DNA of 64,000 nt from Xanthomonas citri pv. mangiferaeindicae (GTDB taxonomy: Bacteria > Pseudomonadota > Gammaproteobacteria > Xanthomonadales > Xanthomonadaceae). Position numbers and translations under genes: made by a program. How positions within the stretch are numbered: the first letter of the stretch is position 1; the number at the start of each line of letters is the position of its first letter. Below, in pieces: positions 8,406 to 16,876 of this stretch. The DNA lies in assembly GCA_002240395.1 (NCBI GenBank), contig CP016836.1, forward strand, positions 434,001 to 498,000, given 5' to 3'. A model generated the notes under the pieces. It did no database searches, was not told where the DNA came from, and was given only the letters and a program-made list of their open reading frames with translations.

Positions 8406-8687
8406 ATGGACCGCAAGTTGCTCGACATCCTCGTCTGCCCCGCCAGCCGCCAGCCGCTGTCGCTGCTCGACCGCCCTGGCCTGGATGCGCTCAATGCCGC
8501 GATCGCCGCCGGCGCGTTGCAGCGCGAGGACGGCACGGCGCAGAACGAGCCGCTGCGCGAGGCGCTGATCACCCACGACCGCAAGCGCGTCTACCGCGTG
8601 GACGACGGCATTCCGGTGCTGCTGGTCGAGGACGGCATCGCAACCGGACAGGTCGCCGACTTTCCGAAGGATGGCGCGCGCGCCTGA
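8406..8687 (+). CDS. Trm112-family small protein (YcaR-like)
   Basis: A 93-residue protein starting MDRKLLDILVCPASRQPL, the hallmark of the bacterial Trm112/YcaR family, and containing YRVDDGIPVLLVEDG near residues 63-77. In eukaryotes and archaea Trm112 is a stabilising partner of methyltransferases; bacterial members are small proteins whose roles are poorly defined and often sit beside kdsB or lpxK, which is not the case here. Only one Cys of the usual CPxC region is visible (CPAS), so zinc binding is doubtful. Divergent from purE. Confidence 0.85.
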   Translation: MDRKLLDILVCPASRQPLSLLDRPGLDALNAAIAAGALQREDGTAQNEPLREALITHDRKRVYRVDDGIPVLLVEDGIATGQVADFPKDGARA

Positions 8688-8786
8688 TGATCGGGGCGCC
8701 AGCGGCGTGATCGGGCGCCCGGCCACCCCTGGCCCGGCCGCACCGAACACCCCGCGCCACGACCGGCCCGCCATCGGACGACACGC

Positions 8787-9665
8787 ATGACCCAACGCCC
8801 AGCCCCGCCTCGCCTCGCCCCGCCAGACCCGGACGCAGTCGCCGCCAACGTCGCGGCGGCGCTGGCCGAGGATCTGGGCACGGGCGATGTGACCGCGGCC
8901 CTGCTGCCCGACCGCGCGGCCACCGCCAACTTGCTGTGCAAGCAGGACGCGGTGATCTGCGGCCGGCCGTGGTTCGACGCCTGCCATCGCGCGCTCGACC
9001 CGGACGTGCGGATCGACTGGCACGTCGCCGAGGGCGACCGCGTCACCGCCGGCACCGTGCTCGCCACACTCGCCGGACGCAGCCGCGCACTGGTCTCCGC
9101 CGAGCGCACTTCGCTGAACTTCCTGCAGACCTTGAGTGCGACGGCCACCGCCACCGCGCAGCATGTCGCCGCGCTGGCCGGCACCGGCACGCGCCTGCTC
9201 GACACCCGCAAGACGCTGCCGGGCCTGCGCCTGGCGCAGAAGTACGCGGTGCGCACGGGCGGCGGCGACAACCACCGCCTCGGGCTCTACGACACGGTGA
9301 TGCTCAAGGAGAACCACATCCGCGCTGCCGGCGGCATCGCCGCCGCGATCGCCGATGCCCAGACCCGGGCCCCCGGCCTGCCGCTGGTGGTCGAGGTGGA
9401 AACGCTTGACGAACTGCGCGAGGCGCTCGCCGCCGGCTGCACGCGCATCCTGATCGACGACTTCGACGCGGCGATGCGGCGCGAGGCCGTCGCCATCGCG
9501 CACGCCGCGCCATTCGAGGGCCGCATCCCGCTGGAGGTATCGGGCAGCGTCGACCTCGAGGCCCTGCGCTCGATCGCCGCCGACGGCGTCGACTATGTCT
9601 CGATCGGTGCCCTGACCAAGCATGTGCAGGCGATCGATCTGTCGCTCAAGCTACGGGACGTCTGA
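8787..9665 (+). CDS. nadC: Nicotinate-nucleotide diphosphorylase (carboxylating)
   Basis: A 292-residue quinolinate phosphoribosyltransferase of NAD synthesis, converting quinolinate and PRPP to NaMN. Family motifs are AEDLGTGDVT near the N-terminus, SAERTSLNFLQTLSATAT, LLDTRKTLPGLRLAQKYAVR, GGDNHRLGLYDTVMLKENH and the C-terminal EVSGSVDLEALRSIAADGVD, each typical of the type II PRTase fold. Length is normal for the family. It follows the Trm112-like gene by 99 bases and may be co-transcribed with it. Confidence 0.95.
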   Translation: MTQRPAPPRLAPPDPDAVAANVAAALAEDLGTGDVTAALLPDRAATANLLCKQDAVICGRPWFDACHRALDPDVRIDWHVAEGDRVTAGTVLATLAGRSRALVSAERTSLNFLQTLSATATATAQHVAALAGTGTRLLDTRKTLPGLRLAQKYAVRTGGGDNHRLGLYDTVMLKENHIRAAGGIAAAIADAQTRAPGLPLVVEVETLDELREALAAGCTRILIDDFDAAMRREAVAIAHAAPFEGRIPLEVSGSVDLEALRSIAADGVDYVSIGALTKHVQAIDLSLKLRDV

Positions 9666-9724
9666 CCGCAGCAGGTCCGACCTGTCCAGGCCGGGTGCCC
9701 CGAACGCAGCCCCGACCCGTTTGC

Positions 9725-9761
9725 GTGGCGCATGTGCCCGCACGTGACTTGCATGCGCCAC
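9725..9761. repeat. Inverted repeat between nadC and the DUF3301 gene
   Basis: Perfect 10-bp arms GTGGCGCATG (9725-9734) and CATGCGCCAC (9752-9761) separated by 17 bases, ending 22 bases before the next start codon. It could be a transcript hairpin or a protein-binding site; neither is proven. Confidence 0.4.
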
Positions 9762-9783
9762 CGCGCGCCGCCACATTGCGTCC

Positions 9784-10116
9784 ATGCCCGATTTCCCGAC
9801 GATGATCTTCGCGATGCTGGCCGCATTCGCCGCGTTCTTATGGTGGAGCGCAGCACGGGGCGCTGCCGAGCGCGCCGGCCAGCTCGGCCGGCAGGCCTGC
9901 GAGCGCGCCGGCGTGCAATGGCTCGACCAGAGCGTGCACGCCTATGCGATGCGCCTGCGCCGCGACGACAGTGGGCGCCTGCGCGTGGAGCGCAGTTTCC
10001 GCTTCGAGTATTCCGAGGACGGCATCGAGCGCCATGTCGGCCAACTGGTGCTGCGCGGCGAGCGACTGGTCGCGTTCAGTGGACCGACGCGCCGCGACGC
10101 CGCGGCGCTGGACTGA
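9784..10116 (+). CDS. DUF3301 family small membrane-anchored protein
   Basis: A 110-residue protein with one N-terminal hydrophobic segment (MIFAMLAAFAAFLWW) followed by a soluble domain. The sequence ARGAAERAGQLGRQACERAGVQWLDQ and FRFEYSEDGIERHVGQLVL match the DUF3301 pattern of short gammaproteobacterial proteins. No function is known. It is 118 bases after nadC and convergent with sspB. Confidence 0.75.
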   Translation: MPDFPTMIFAMLAAFAAFLWWSAARGAAERAGQLGRQACERAGVQWLDQSVHAYAMRLRRDDSGRLRVERSFRFEYSEDGIERHVGQLVLRGERLVAFSGPTRRDAAALD

Positions 10117-10155
10117 CCCCGGCAGCGCCTGACGCACAACCGGCGCCAGACGTAC

Positions 10156-10680
10156 TCACGTGTTACTTGATGACCCGCAGATGCCCGCGTCGCGGCTCGG
10201 GGGGGTGTCGTCGTCGGGCGGGCCATCGGTGTCGCCGTCGCGATCGGGCGCGCCACCGTCCACCGACGCGAAGGTCGGCCGCGTAGGCGCCGTTGCGGGT
10301 GCATCCTCGACCTGCGCCTCGTCTGAGTCCTGCGCATCGCCGGACGCGACGATGTCCTCGGGCAGCGCCATGCCCTGCCCGGTCTCGCGGGCGTAGACCG
10401 CCAGCACCGCGGCGATCGGCACCACGACCGACTGGCTGACGCCGCCAAAGCGCGCGGAAAAACGCACGCTGTCGTTGTCCATCTCCAGCCGCGCCACCGC
10501 CCGGTCGGCGATGTTGAGCACGACGCGCCCGTCCTGCACAGCATGCGCCGGCACGCGCACGCCGGCACGGCGCGCATCGACCAGGATGTGGGGGGTCATG
10601 CCGTTGTCGGCGATCCACTCGTACAGCGCACGCAGCAGGTACGGGCGGTGGCTGGTCATCGCAGGCGCTTGGTCCGTCAT
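10156..10680 (-). CDS. sspB: ClpXP adaptor SspB, C-terminus altered by a frameshift
   Basis: A 174-residue frame. The N-terminal ~110 residues are a clear SspB substrate-binding domain: RPYLLRALYEWIADNGMTPHI, VVLNIADRAVARLEMDND, FGGVSQSVVVPIAAVLAVYARE. SspB delivers ssrA-tagged proteins to ClpXP. A long acidic/Pro linker should end in a short ClpX-binding motif (LRVVK type). In this frame it instead ends DAGICGSSSNT, while a neighbouring frame ends GHLRVIK with a stop at 10163. One extra base in the 7-G tract at 10199-10205 would restore it. This is either a sequencing error or a real loss of the ClpX-docking tail. ATG 10659 is an alternative start. Downstream of sspA. Confidence 0.9.
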   Translation of the reverse strand: MTDQAPAMTSHRPYLLRALYEWIADNGMTPHILVDARRAGVRVPAHAVQDGRVVLNIADRAVARLEMDNDSVRFSARFGGVSQSVVVPIAAVLAVYARETGQGMALPEDIVASGDAQDSDEAQVEDAPATAPTRPTFASVDGGAPDRDGDTDGPPDDDTPPSRDAGICGSSSNT

Positions 10681-10755
10681 GCGCAACAGTCTAACGGCTC
10701 GTGACGGCAGCGGGCAGCGATGCGGCGCCGGCACGCGGCCGGTGTCGCAGCGCAC

Positions 10756-11376
10756 TCACTCGGGCAGCGGGCGCAGCGCGCGTTCCTGCGGGGTCAGGCT
10801 GCGGACGAAACCGGGGCTGCGGAAGATACGGTTGCCGTAGTCCTCGATCGCCTTGACGCCATCCTTGGGCAGCGGGATTTCCAGCGCCTGCAGACGCCAG
10901 ACGATCGGCGCCATCGCGCAGTCGGCCAGGCTCATTTCGGGATTGAGGAAGAACTTGCTGGCCTTGAACAGCGGCACCGAGGCGGTCAGCAGTTCCTTGA
11001 GCCGCTTGCGGCCGGCTTCGGCCTGGGCCTTGTTGCCCATCTGGATGGCCTGCACCTGCGGCACCCAGTCGTGCTCGATGCGCAGCATGGCCAGGCGCAG
11101 CCGCGCGCGCGACAGCGGATCGACCGGCATCAGCGGCGGATGCGGGTAGCGCTCGTCGAGGTACTCGCTGACCACGCTGGCCGCGTAGAGCACCAGCTCG
11201 CGCTCGACCAGGGTCGGCACCGAGTGGTAGGGATTGAGGTCGATCAGGTCCTCGGACGGGTTGCGCGGGTCGACCACGACCATGTCGTAGGTGACGCCCT
11301 TGGCCGCGAGCACCAGCCGCGCCCGATGGCACAGCACATCATCGACCGAGGAAAACAGTGTCAACACGTTTCGCAT
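10756..11376 (-). CDS. sspA: Stringent starvation protein A
   Basis: A 206-residue glutathione-transferase-like protein that binds RNA polymerase in enterobacteria. It starts MRNVLTLFSSVDDVLCHRAR; the N-terminal thioredoxin-like domain contains NPYHSVPTLVERELVLYAA and the all-helical C-terminal domain includes LNPEMSLADCAMAPIVWRL. Length and order agree with SspA. It lies between petC and sspB in the same orientation, the standard bc1-sspA-sspB arrangement of gamma- and betaproteobacteria. The ATG at 11376 is chosen because the family starts directly before the first beta-strand. Confidence 0.93.
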   Translation of the reverse strand: MRNVLTLFSSVDDVLCHRARLVLAAKGVTYDMVVVDPRNPSEDLIDLNPYHSVPTLVERELVLYAASVVSEYLDERYPHPPLMPVDPLSRARLRLAMLRIEHDWVPQVQAIQMGNKAQAEAGRKRLKELLTASVPLFKASKFFLNPEMSLADCAMAPIVWRLQALEIPLPKDGVKAIEDYGNRIFRSPGFVRSLTPQERALRPLPE

Positions 11377-11520
11377 GGATGCACCCGTGGCCTTTCTCGG
11401 CCTGTCCGTAAGACTGGCTCCGCCAGCCCTCGCGATGCCGCCTGCACCTCGCAGACGATTGTCGCGGTGCCCGAGTCTCGCATTTCCCTGAGCCGCCCGG
11501 CAATGGCACCGGGCCGATGC

Positions 11521-11547
11521 CGGGCCGGGTGGGACGCACCCGGCCCG
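11521..11547 (-). terminator. Hairpin after petC
   Basis: Perfect 11-bp stem (CGGGCCGGGTG, 5-base loop, CACCCGGCCCG) 8 bases beyond the petC stop. No T-tract follows on the minus strand, so it may be an mRNA 3'-end stabiliser or partial terminator that allows some read-through into sspAB. Confidence 0.45.
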
Positions 11548-11554
11548 CAAGGCG

Positions 11555-12298
11555 TCAGTGGACGTCGCGCCAGTATTCCTTCTTCAGCAACCAGGCCATG
11601 AAGGTCAGCAGCACCAGGAACAGCAGCACCCAGACGCCCATCTGCTGGCGCTTGAGGGCCGCCGGCTCGCCGACATACTCCAGGAACGCGGTGATGTCGC
11701 GGACCGTCTGGTCGAACTGCTGCGCGTCCTGGGTGCCCGGGGTGGCGATCTCCAGGTGTTCGACCACCGGGTCGGCGCCTTCGGCCGCCTCGCCGTAGAT
11801 CGGGCGCTGCAGGCCCTGCATCTCCCACAGCGGGTTGGGCATCGACGCGTTGGGGAACAGCGCGTTGTTCCAGCCCAGCGGGCGGGTCTCGTCGAGATAG
11901 AACGACTTGAGGTAGGTAAAGATCCAGTCGGCGCCGCGCACGCGGGCAATCAGGCTCAGATCCGGCGGGGTCTGGCCGAACCACTTGGCCGCGTGCTCGG
12001 CCGGCATCGACGACATGATGTGCTCGCCGAACGCCGCGCCGGTGAGGTTGAGGTTGTTCATCACCTCGTCCTCGGTCAGCCCCAGGTCCTGGGCCATGCG
12101 CGAGTAGCGCATGAACTTGAGCGAGTGGCAGCCCGCGCAGTAGTTCATGTAGGCCTGTGCGCCGCGTTGCAGCGAGGCGCGGTCGCCCAGATCCGTGCCG
12201 GCATGCTGGACCGGGCCGCCGGCCGCGGCCAGCGCGCCGAACGACAGCAGCAGGCCGGCCGCCGCGACGGCGATGCGGGCAATGAGTCGGTTAGTCAT
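11555..12298 (-). CDS. petC: Ubiquinol-cytochrome c reductase, cytochrome c1
   Basis: A 247-residue membrane-anchored cytochrome c1. It has an N-terminal signal (IAVAAAGLLLSFGALAAAG), the heme c attachment motif CAGCH near residue 54, a downstream Met-bearing region (IMSSMPAEHAAKWFG), and a C-terminal anchor helix (MGVWVLLFLVLLTFMAWLL) with a basic cytoplasmic tail. It passes electrons from the Rieske protein to soluble or membrane cytochrome c. It overlaps petB by 8 bases and is the last gene of petABC. Confidence 0.95.
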   Translation of the reverse strand: MTNRLIARIAVAAAGLLLSFGALAAAGGPVQHAGTDLGDRASLQRGAQAYMNYCAGCHSLKFMRYSRMAQDLGLTEDEVMNNLNLTGAAFGEHIMSSMPAEHAAKWFGQTPPDLSLIARVRGADWIFTYLKSFYLDETRPLGWNNALFPNASMPNPLWEMQGLQRPIYGEAAEGADPVVEHLEIATPGTQDAQQFDQTVRDITAFLEYVGEPAALKRQQMGVWVLLFLVLLTFMAWLLKKEYWRDVH

Positions 12299-13553
12299 GC
12301 ATCGTCACCCGATCGGGCACGGCCTTGGTCCTGTCGAGCTTGGTCCACAGGGGCATCGTGATGAAGAAAGCGAAGTAGAGGAAGGTCAGCACGCGACCGA
12401 CGATGGTCTCGACCGGATCGGTACCCGGGCCGGCACCGATCTTGCCCAGCCAGACGAAGCACACGGCCAACAGCAGCAGCATGATCTTGGTCAGCGGACC
12501 ACGGTAACGGTGCGACTTGACCTTGCACCGGTCCAGCCACGGGATCAGGAACAGCACCGCGATCGCGGAGAACATCACGATCACACCACTGAGCTTGTGC
12601 GGCACCACGCGCAACATCGCGTAATAAGGTGTGTAGTACCACACCGGCTTGATGTGCTCGGGCGTGACCAGGTGATTGGCCGCGGTGAAGTTGTCGTGCT
12701 CGAGGAACCAGCCGCCGAACGCCGGGGCGAAGAAGATGATGAACGCCGCGATGATCAGGAAGAAGCAGACGTAGAAGCCGTCCTTGACCGAGTAGTACGG
12801 GTGGAACGGGATGCCGTCGGCCGGTGCGGACTTCGACCAGCGGTTGCCCTTGGGGCCCTTCTTGATCTCGACACCGTCGGGGTTGTTGGACCCCACCTCG
12901 TGCAGCGCGCCCAGGTGCAGGACGACCAGCAGCAGCAGCACCAGCGGCAATGCGATCACGTGCAGCGCGAAGAAGCGGTTGAGGGTGGCGTCGCTGGGCA
13001 GGTAGTCGCCCATGATCCATTCGGTCAGGCCGTTGCCGATGACCGGGATCGCGCCGAACAGCGAGATGATCACCTTCGCGCCCCAGAACGACATCTGGCC
13101 CCACGGCAGCACGTAGCCCAGGAACGCCTCGGCCATCAGCACCAGGTAGATCAGCATGCCCAAGATCCACACCAGCTCGCGCGGCTTCTGGTAGGAGCCG
13201 TACATCAGGCCGCGGAACATGTGGATGTAGACGACGATGAAGAACAGCGAGGCGCCGGTGCTGTGCATGTAGCGGATCAGCCAGCCCCACTCCACGTCGC
13301 GCATGATGTATTCGACCGAGGCGAAGGCTTCCGCCGCGCTCGGCTTGTAGTGCATCGTCAGGAAGATGCCGGTCAGGATCTGGTTGACCAGCACGACCAG
13401 CGACAGCACGCCGAAGATGTACCAGATGTTGAAGTTCTTCGGCGCGTAGTACTCGGTCATGTGCTTGCGGTACATCGGCATCAAAGCCGGTGCACGCTCG
13501 TTGACCCAGTTGAAGACGCCGTTGGCGCCGCGGACGAGGACGTTGGCCATCAC
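12291..13553 (-). CDS. petB: Ubiquinol-cytochrome c reductase, cytochrome b
   Basis: A 420-residue polytopic subunit carrying hemes bL and bH and both quinone sites. Heme-ligand helices are visible (MHSTGASLFFIVVYIHMFRG and FFALHVIALPLVLLLLVVLH), as is the Qo-region LPWGQMSFWGA. The ef-loop motif is PVWY rather than PEWY; from memory PVWY is usual in beta/gammaproteobacterial cytochrome b and is not a defect. It starts 4 bases inside the petA end and overlaps petC, so the operon is translationally coupled. Confidence 0.96.
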   Translation of the reverse strand: MMANVLVRGANGVFNWVNERAPALMPMYRKHMTEYYAPKNFNIWYIFGVLSLVVLVNQILTGIFLTMHYKPSAAEAFASVEYIMRDVEWGWLIRYMHSTGASLFFIVVYIHMFRGLMYGSYQKPRELVWILGMLIYLVLMAEAFLGYVLPWGQMSFWGAKVIISLFGAIPVIGNGLTEWIMGDYLPSDATLNRFFALHVIALPLVLLLLVVLHLGALHEVGSNNPDGVEIKKGPKGNRWSKSAPADGIPFHPYYSVKDGFYVCFFLIIAAFIIFFAPAFGGWFLEHDNFTAANHLVTPEHIKPVWYYTPYYAMLRVVPHKLSGVIVMFSAIAVLFLIPWLDRCKVKSHRYRGPLTKIMLLLLAVCFVWLGKIGAGPGTDPVETIVGRVLTFLYFAFFITMPLWTKLDRTKAVPDRVTMHD

Positions 13554-14188
13554 GCGGCTCCCTTCGGATCGACGCCGATGACGAGGGTGTTGTCGTCGGC
13601 GTAGTAGTGCGGCGGCACCAGGAGGTTGGTCGGCGCGGGCACGCCGTCATAGACGCGGCCGGCCATGTCGAACTTCGACTTGTGGCAGGGGCAGAAGTAG
13701 CCGCCCTTCCAGTCGGCGTCGAACGGCGCCGGCCGGATCTCGGCGACCATCTCCGGCGAGCAGCCCAGGTGCGTGCACAGGCCGACGAGCACCGAGATGT
13801 CGGGCTTGATCGAGCGCAGTTCCGGGTTCGCCTCGCGCACATACGCCGGCTGCTGGTCGACGTTGCTGGACTCGGGGTCCTTGAGCCTGTCGTCGAGCGT
13901 GGGCAGTGCGTCGAGGATCGCCTTGGAGCGCTTGACGATCCAGATCGGCTGACCGCGCCACTCGGCGATCAGACGCTGACCTTCCTCGAGCGCGCTGATG
14001 TCGACAGTCACCGGCGCGCCGGCGAGCTGCGCACGTGCGCTGGGATTCCAGGACTTGATGAAGGGAATGGCCGTGATGCCCGCCCCCACCGCGCCCACGA
14101 CCAGGGTGCTCGCGGTCAGAAACCGGCGCCGCCCCACATTGACTGGCTCATCCCCGCCGCCAGGTCCGATCACCGCTTCGTCGACCAT
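13550..14188 (-). CDS. petA: Ubiquinol-cytochrome c reductase, Rieske iron-sulfur subunit
   Basis: A 212-residue protein with a Tat-type N-terminus (GRRRFLT followed by a hydrophobic helix that stays as the membrane anchor). The 2Fe-2S ligands are in CTHLGC and CPCHKSKFD, roughly residues 138-143 and 166-174. It moves electrons from ubiquinol at the Qo site to cytochrome c1. First gene of petABC; a promoter-like pair lies about 90-115 bases upstream. Confidence 0.96.
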   Translation of the reverse strand: MVDEAVIGPGGGDEPVNVGRRRFLTASTLVVGAVGAGITAIPFIKSWNPSARAQLAGAPVTVDISALEEGQRLIAEWRGQPIWIVKRSKAILDALPTLDDRLKDPESSNVDQQPAYVREANPELRSIKPDISVLVGLCTHLGCSPEMVAEIRPAPFDADWKGGYFCPCHKSKFDMAGRVYDGVPAPTNLLVPPHYYADDNTLVIGVDPKGAA

Positions 14189-14274
14189 CGGTACTCCGCA
14201 AAACTTCGGTAGCTACTGTGCGCTGGCTGCCACGGACCAACCCCGTTCCGCGGGCGGCCGCATCGATGTGTGCC

Positions 14275-14304
14275 AGTGTAGCTGAACCCTGAATCGAGCG
14301 ACAA
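14275..14304 (-). promoter_or_regulatory. Putative sigma-70 promoter for petABC
   Basis: On the minus strand TTGTCG (14304-14299), an 18-base spacer and TACACT (14280-14275). The predicted start near 14268 gives a leader of about 80 bases to the petA ATG. Confidence 0.5.
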
Positions 14305-14334
14305 TTGGGTCGAAATGTCGCACCTGCACCACGC

Positions 14335-15252
14335 TCAGCGGCTGGCGACCTGGCCGCGATAGCGCTCGGCCAGGGTCCCCACGCGCTGCACATAGCGCTG
14401 GGTCTCGCTGTAGGGCGGCACGCCCTTGTGGCGGTCGACCGCGCCCTCGCCGGCGTTGTAGCCGGCCGCGGCCAGGGTCAGGTCGCCGTCGAAGCGTCGC
14501 AGCAGCCAGGCCAGGTACGCCACGCCCCCGCGGATGTTCTGCTCCGGGTCGAAGGCATTGACCACGCCAAAGCGCCGCGCGGTCGCCGGCATGAGCTGCA
14601 TCAGCCCCTGCGCGCCGGCGCGCGAGAGCGCATTGGGATTGAACGCCGACTCGGCATGCATGATCGCGCGCACGATCGCCTCCTCGACGCCGAACTCACT
14701 GGCCGCACGCGCAACCTCATCGCGATAGGCCTCGCGGTTGAGCCGGACGGTGCCGAAGTTGACCCCCGGCGCCGCGCCGCAGGCGTAGCAGGTCTCGAAG
14801 AAGCTGTAGCGGATGGTGCGCACCGAGGCGACCTGCGCACCGCCGGCCGGCCGGGTGCTGCTGTAATGGCGCACGCCGTCGCGGACATAGGAATAGACCT
14901 GGCCCTGCTGCAGCCGCCGCTGCCCGCCGCTGCGGGCCGGGGTCGCCGTGGGCGGTGTGGAGGCCGGGCTGGCCGCAGCGGCCGGCTTCGGCGTTCCGCC
15001 CATGAAGGTCGCCGGCGCGCCGCGATCCACGCCGGCAGGCGCCGTCGCAGGCGCGGCCTGGGGCTTGGAGGCGGCGGCCCGGCGCGGCGCCGCCGGCGCC
15101 GTGGCGACCGCGCGACAGCTCGCACCCGACACCCGCTTGCTGACGTACTGGGGAATGCCGTCGCCGCTGTCGCAGCGATACAGCGTGCTGCCGGAGACCG
15201 GACAGGCCGCCAGCAGACCGAGCATCGCAATGTGTCCCCATCCCCGTTTCAC
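14335..15252 (-). CDS. Lytic murein transglycosylase (SLT family) with DUF4124-like N-terminus
   Basis: A 305-residue protein from GTG 15252, which gives the basic start KRGWGHIAMLGLLAACPVSGS as a signal peptide; ATG 15225 would remove the charged end. Residues ~28-50 (LYRCDSGDGIPQYVSKR) resemble a DUF4124 segment, followed by a low-complexity Ala/Pro linker. The catalytic SLT domain covers about residues 170-300: IMHAESAFNPNALSRAGAQG with the catalytic Glu, LMQLMPATARRFGV, and AAAGYNAGEGAVDRHKGVPPY. It should cleave glycan strands in the periplasm to 1,6-anhydro products. Transcribed divergently from miaB. Confidence 0.85.
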   Translation of the reverse strand: MKRGWGHIAMLGLLAACPVSGSTLYRCDSGDGIPQYVSKRVSGASCRAVATAPAAPRRAAASKPQAAPATAPAGVDRGAPATFMGGTPKPAAAASPASTPPTATPARSGGQRRLQQGQVYSYVRDGVRHYSSTRPAGGAQVASVRTIRYSFFETCYACGAAPGVNFGTVRLNREAYRDEVARAASEFGVEEAIVRAIMHAESAFNPNALSRAGAQGLMQLMPATARRFGVVNAFDPEQNIRGGVAYLAWLLRRFDGDLTLAAAGYNAGEGAVDRHKGVPPYSETQRYVQRVGTLAERYRGQVASR

Positions 15253-15332
15253 GCGGCGGAGTGTCGCGTCTTCGGGCGGCGTTGCCAAGTGCTTGATTGT
15301 GAACGGGCGACCCGGCCGCGCGGCGCGCCCGG

Positions 15333-15338
15333 TACACT
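15333..15338 (+). promoter_or_regulatory. Putative -10 box for miaB
   Basis: TACACT, 55 bases before the miaB ATG, in a GC-rich divergent region. No good -35 hexamer is visible. Confidence 0.35.
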
Positions 15339-15392
15339 CTGCGCCCCACCCGCCATCCGGCCCGGACTCAGCGCCGTCGCCCCGGACACGCC

Positions 15393-16835
15393 ATGACCCA
15401 GCCCGCTCCCCAGGCGCCCGCCGCGCCGACCCTCGATCTTCCCGTCCTGACCGCCGACGGCGCAGCCGCGCCCGGCCCGGTGCTGCCCGCACGCGGCAAG
15501 CTCTACATCCAGACCCACGGGTGCCAGATGAACGAGTACGACTCGGCCAAGATGGCCGACGTGCTCGCTGCCGCCGAGGGCCTGGAGCTCACCGACAATG
15601 TCGAAGAAGCCGACGTCGTGCTGGTCAATACCTGCTCGATCCGCGAGAAAGCGCAGGAGAAGGTGTTCAGCCAGCTCGGCCGCTGGAAGGCCCTCAAGCA
15701 AGGGGGCAAGCCGGTGTTGATCGGCGTCGGTGGCTGCGTCGCGTCCCAGGAGGGCGAGGCGATCGTCAAGCGCGCGCCGTATGTGGACCTGGTGTTCGGC
15801 CCGCAGACGCTGCACCGCCTGCCCGAGTTGATCCGCGCCAAGCGTGCGACCGGCCAGCCGCAAGTGGACATCAGCTTTCCGGAGATCGAGAAGTTCGACC
15901 GCCTGCCCGAGCCGCGTGCCGAGGGCCCGAGCGCGTTCGTCTCGATCATGGAGGGCTGCTCGAAGTACTGCTCGTTCTGCGTGGTGCCCTACACCCGCGG
16001 CGAAGAGGTCAGCCGACCGTTCGAGGACGTGCTGGTCGAGGTCGTGCGGCTGGCCGGCCAGGGCGTGCGCGAGATCAACCTGCTGGGCCAGAACGTCAAC
16101 GCCTACCGCGGGCCGATGGGCGGCGACGAGGTGGCTGACCTCGGCCTGCTGATCCGCACGATCGCGCAGATCGACGGCATCGAGCGCATCCGCTTCACGA
16201 CCTCGCATCCGCTGGAGTTCTCCGACTCGCTGATCGAGGCTTACCGCGACGTGCCGCAGTTGGCCAACTACCTGCACCTGCCGGTGCAGGCCGGCAGCGA
16301 TCGCATCCTCTCGGCGATGAAGCGCGGCTACACGGCGCTGGAGTTCAAGCAGAAGATCCGGAAACTTCGCGCCGTGCGCCCGGACATCTCGATCTCCTCG
16401 GACTTCATCGTCGGCTTCCCCGGCGAGACCGAGGCCGACTTCGAGAAGACGATGAAGCTGATCGAGGACGTGGGCTTCGATCAGTCGTTCTCCTTCATCT
16501 ACTCGCGCCGCCCGGGAACCCCGGCTGCCGACCTCGAAGACACGGTGACCCAGGCCGAGAAGCACGCCCGGCTCACGCGCCTGCAGGCACATATCAATGC
16601 GTACGCGGCCGGCATCTCGCAGCGGATGGTCGGCAGCGTGCAGCGCGTGCTGGTCGAGGGTCCGTCACGCAAGGATCCGAACGAGTTGACCGGCAAGACC
16701 GAGAACATGCGCTCGGTGAACTTCCCCGCCCCGAAACGCCTGATCGGCCAATTCGTCGATGTCGAGATCACCGCCGCGCTCAGCAACTCACTGCGCGGCC
16801 GGGTACGCCTGGACGAGGACGTCGCGGCCGCGTAG
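15393..16835 (+). CDS. miaB: tRNA-2-methylthio-N6-dimethylallyladenosine synthase
   Basis: A 480-residue radical-SAM methylthiotransferase acting at tRNA A37. The N-terminal UPF0004 domain holds the three auxiliary-cluster cysteines (THGCQMNEYD, NTCSIREKA, GVGGCVA), and the radical-SAM CxxxCxxC is CSKYCSFC near residue 190. A C-terminal TRAM domain follows (VQRVLVEGPSRKDPNELTGK). The ~35-residue Pro/Ala-rich leader before the core (KLYIQTHG) is longer than in E. coli. A later ATG lacks the core start, so 15393 is kept. Confidence 0.95.
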   Translation: MTQPAPQAPAAPTLDLPVLTADGAAAPGPVLPARGKLYIQTHGCQMNEYDSAKMADVLAAAEGLELTDNVEEADVVLVNTCSIREKAQEKVFSQLGRWKALKQGGKPVLIGVGGCVASQEGEAIVKRAPYVDLVFGPQTLHRLPELIRAKRATGQPQVDISFPEIEKFDRLPEPRAEGPSAFVSIMEGCSKYCSFCVVPYTRGEEVSRPFEDVLVEVVRLAGQGVREINLLGQNVNAYRGPMGGDEVADLGLLIRTIAQIDGIERIRFTTSHPLEFSDSLIEAYRDVPQLANYLHLPVQAGSDRILSAMKRGYTALEFKQKIRKLRAVRPDISISSDFIVGFPGETEADFEKTMKLIEDVGFDQSFSFIYSRRPGTPAADLEDTVTQAEKHARLTRLQAHINAYAAGISQRMVGSVQRVLVEGPSRKDPNELTGKTENMRSVNFPAPKRLIGQFVDVEITAALSNSLRGRVRLDEDVAAA

Positions 16836-16876
16836 TACGGCCTGACGCCGCCGCGTTCTCGCGCCGCGGCGACGGG

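Noticed and set aside
12291..13553. Cytochrome b PEWY motif reads PVWY
   Set aside because: PVWY is, as I recall, the usual form in beta- and gammaproteobacterial bc1 complexes, so it is not a defect.
12195..13604. 469-codon plus-strand open frame opposite petB
   Set aside because: Antisense to cytochrome b, which has all expected motifs.
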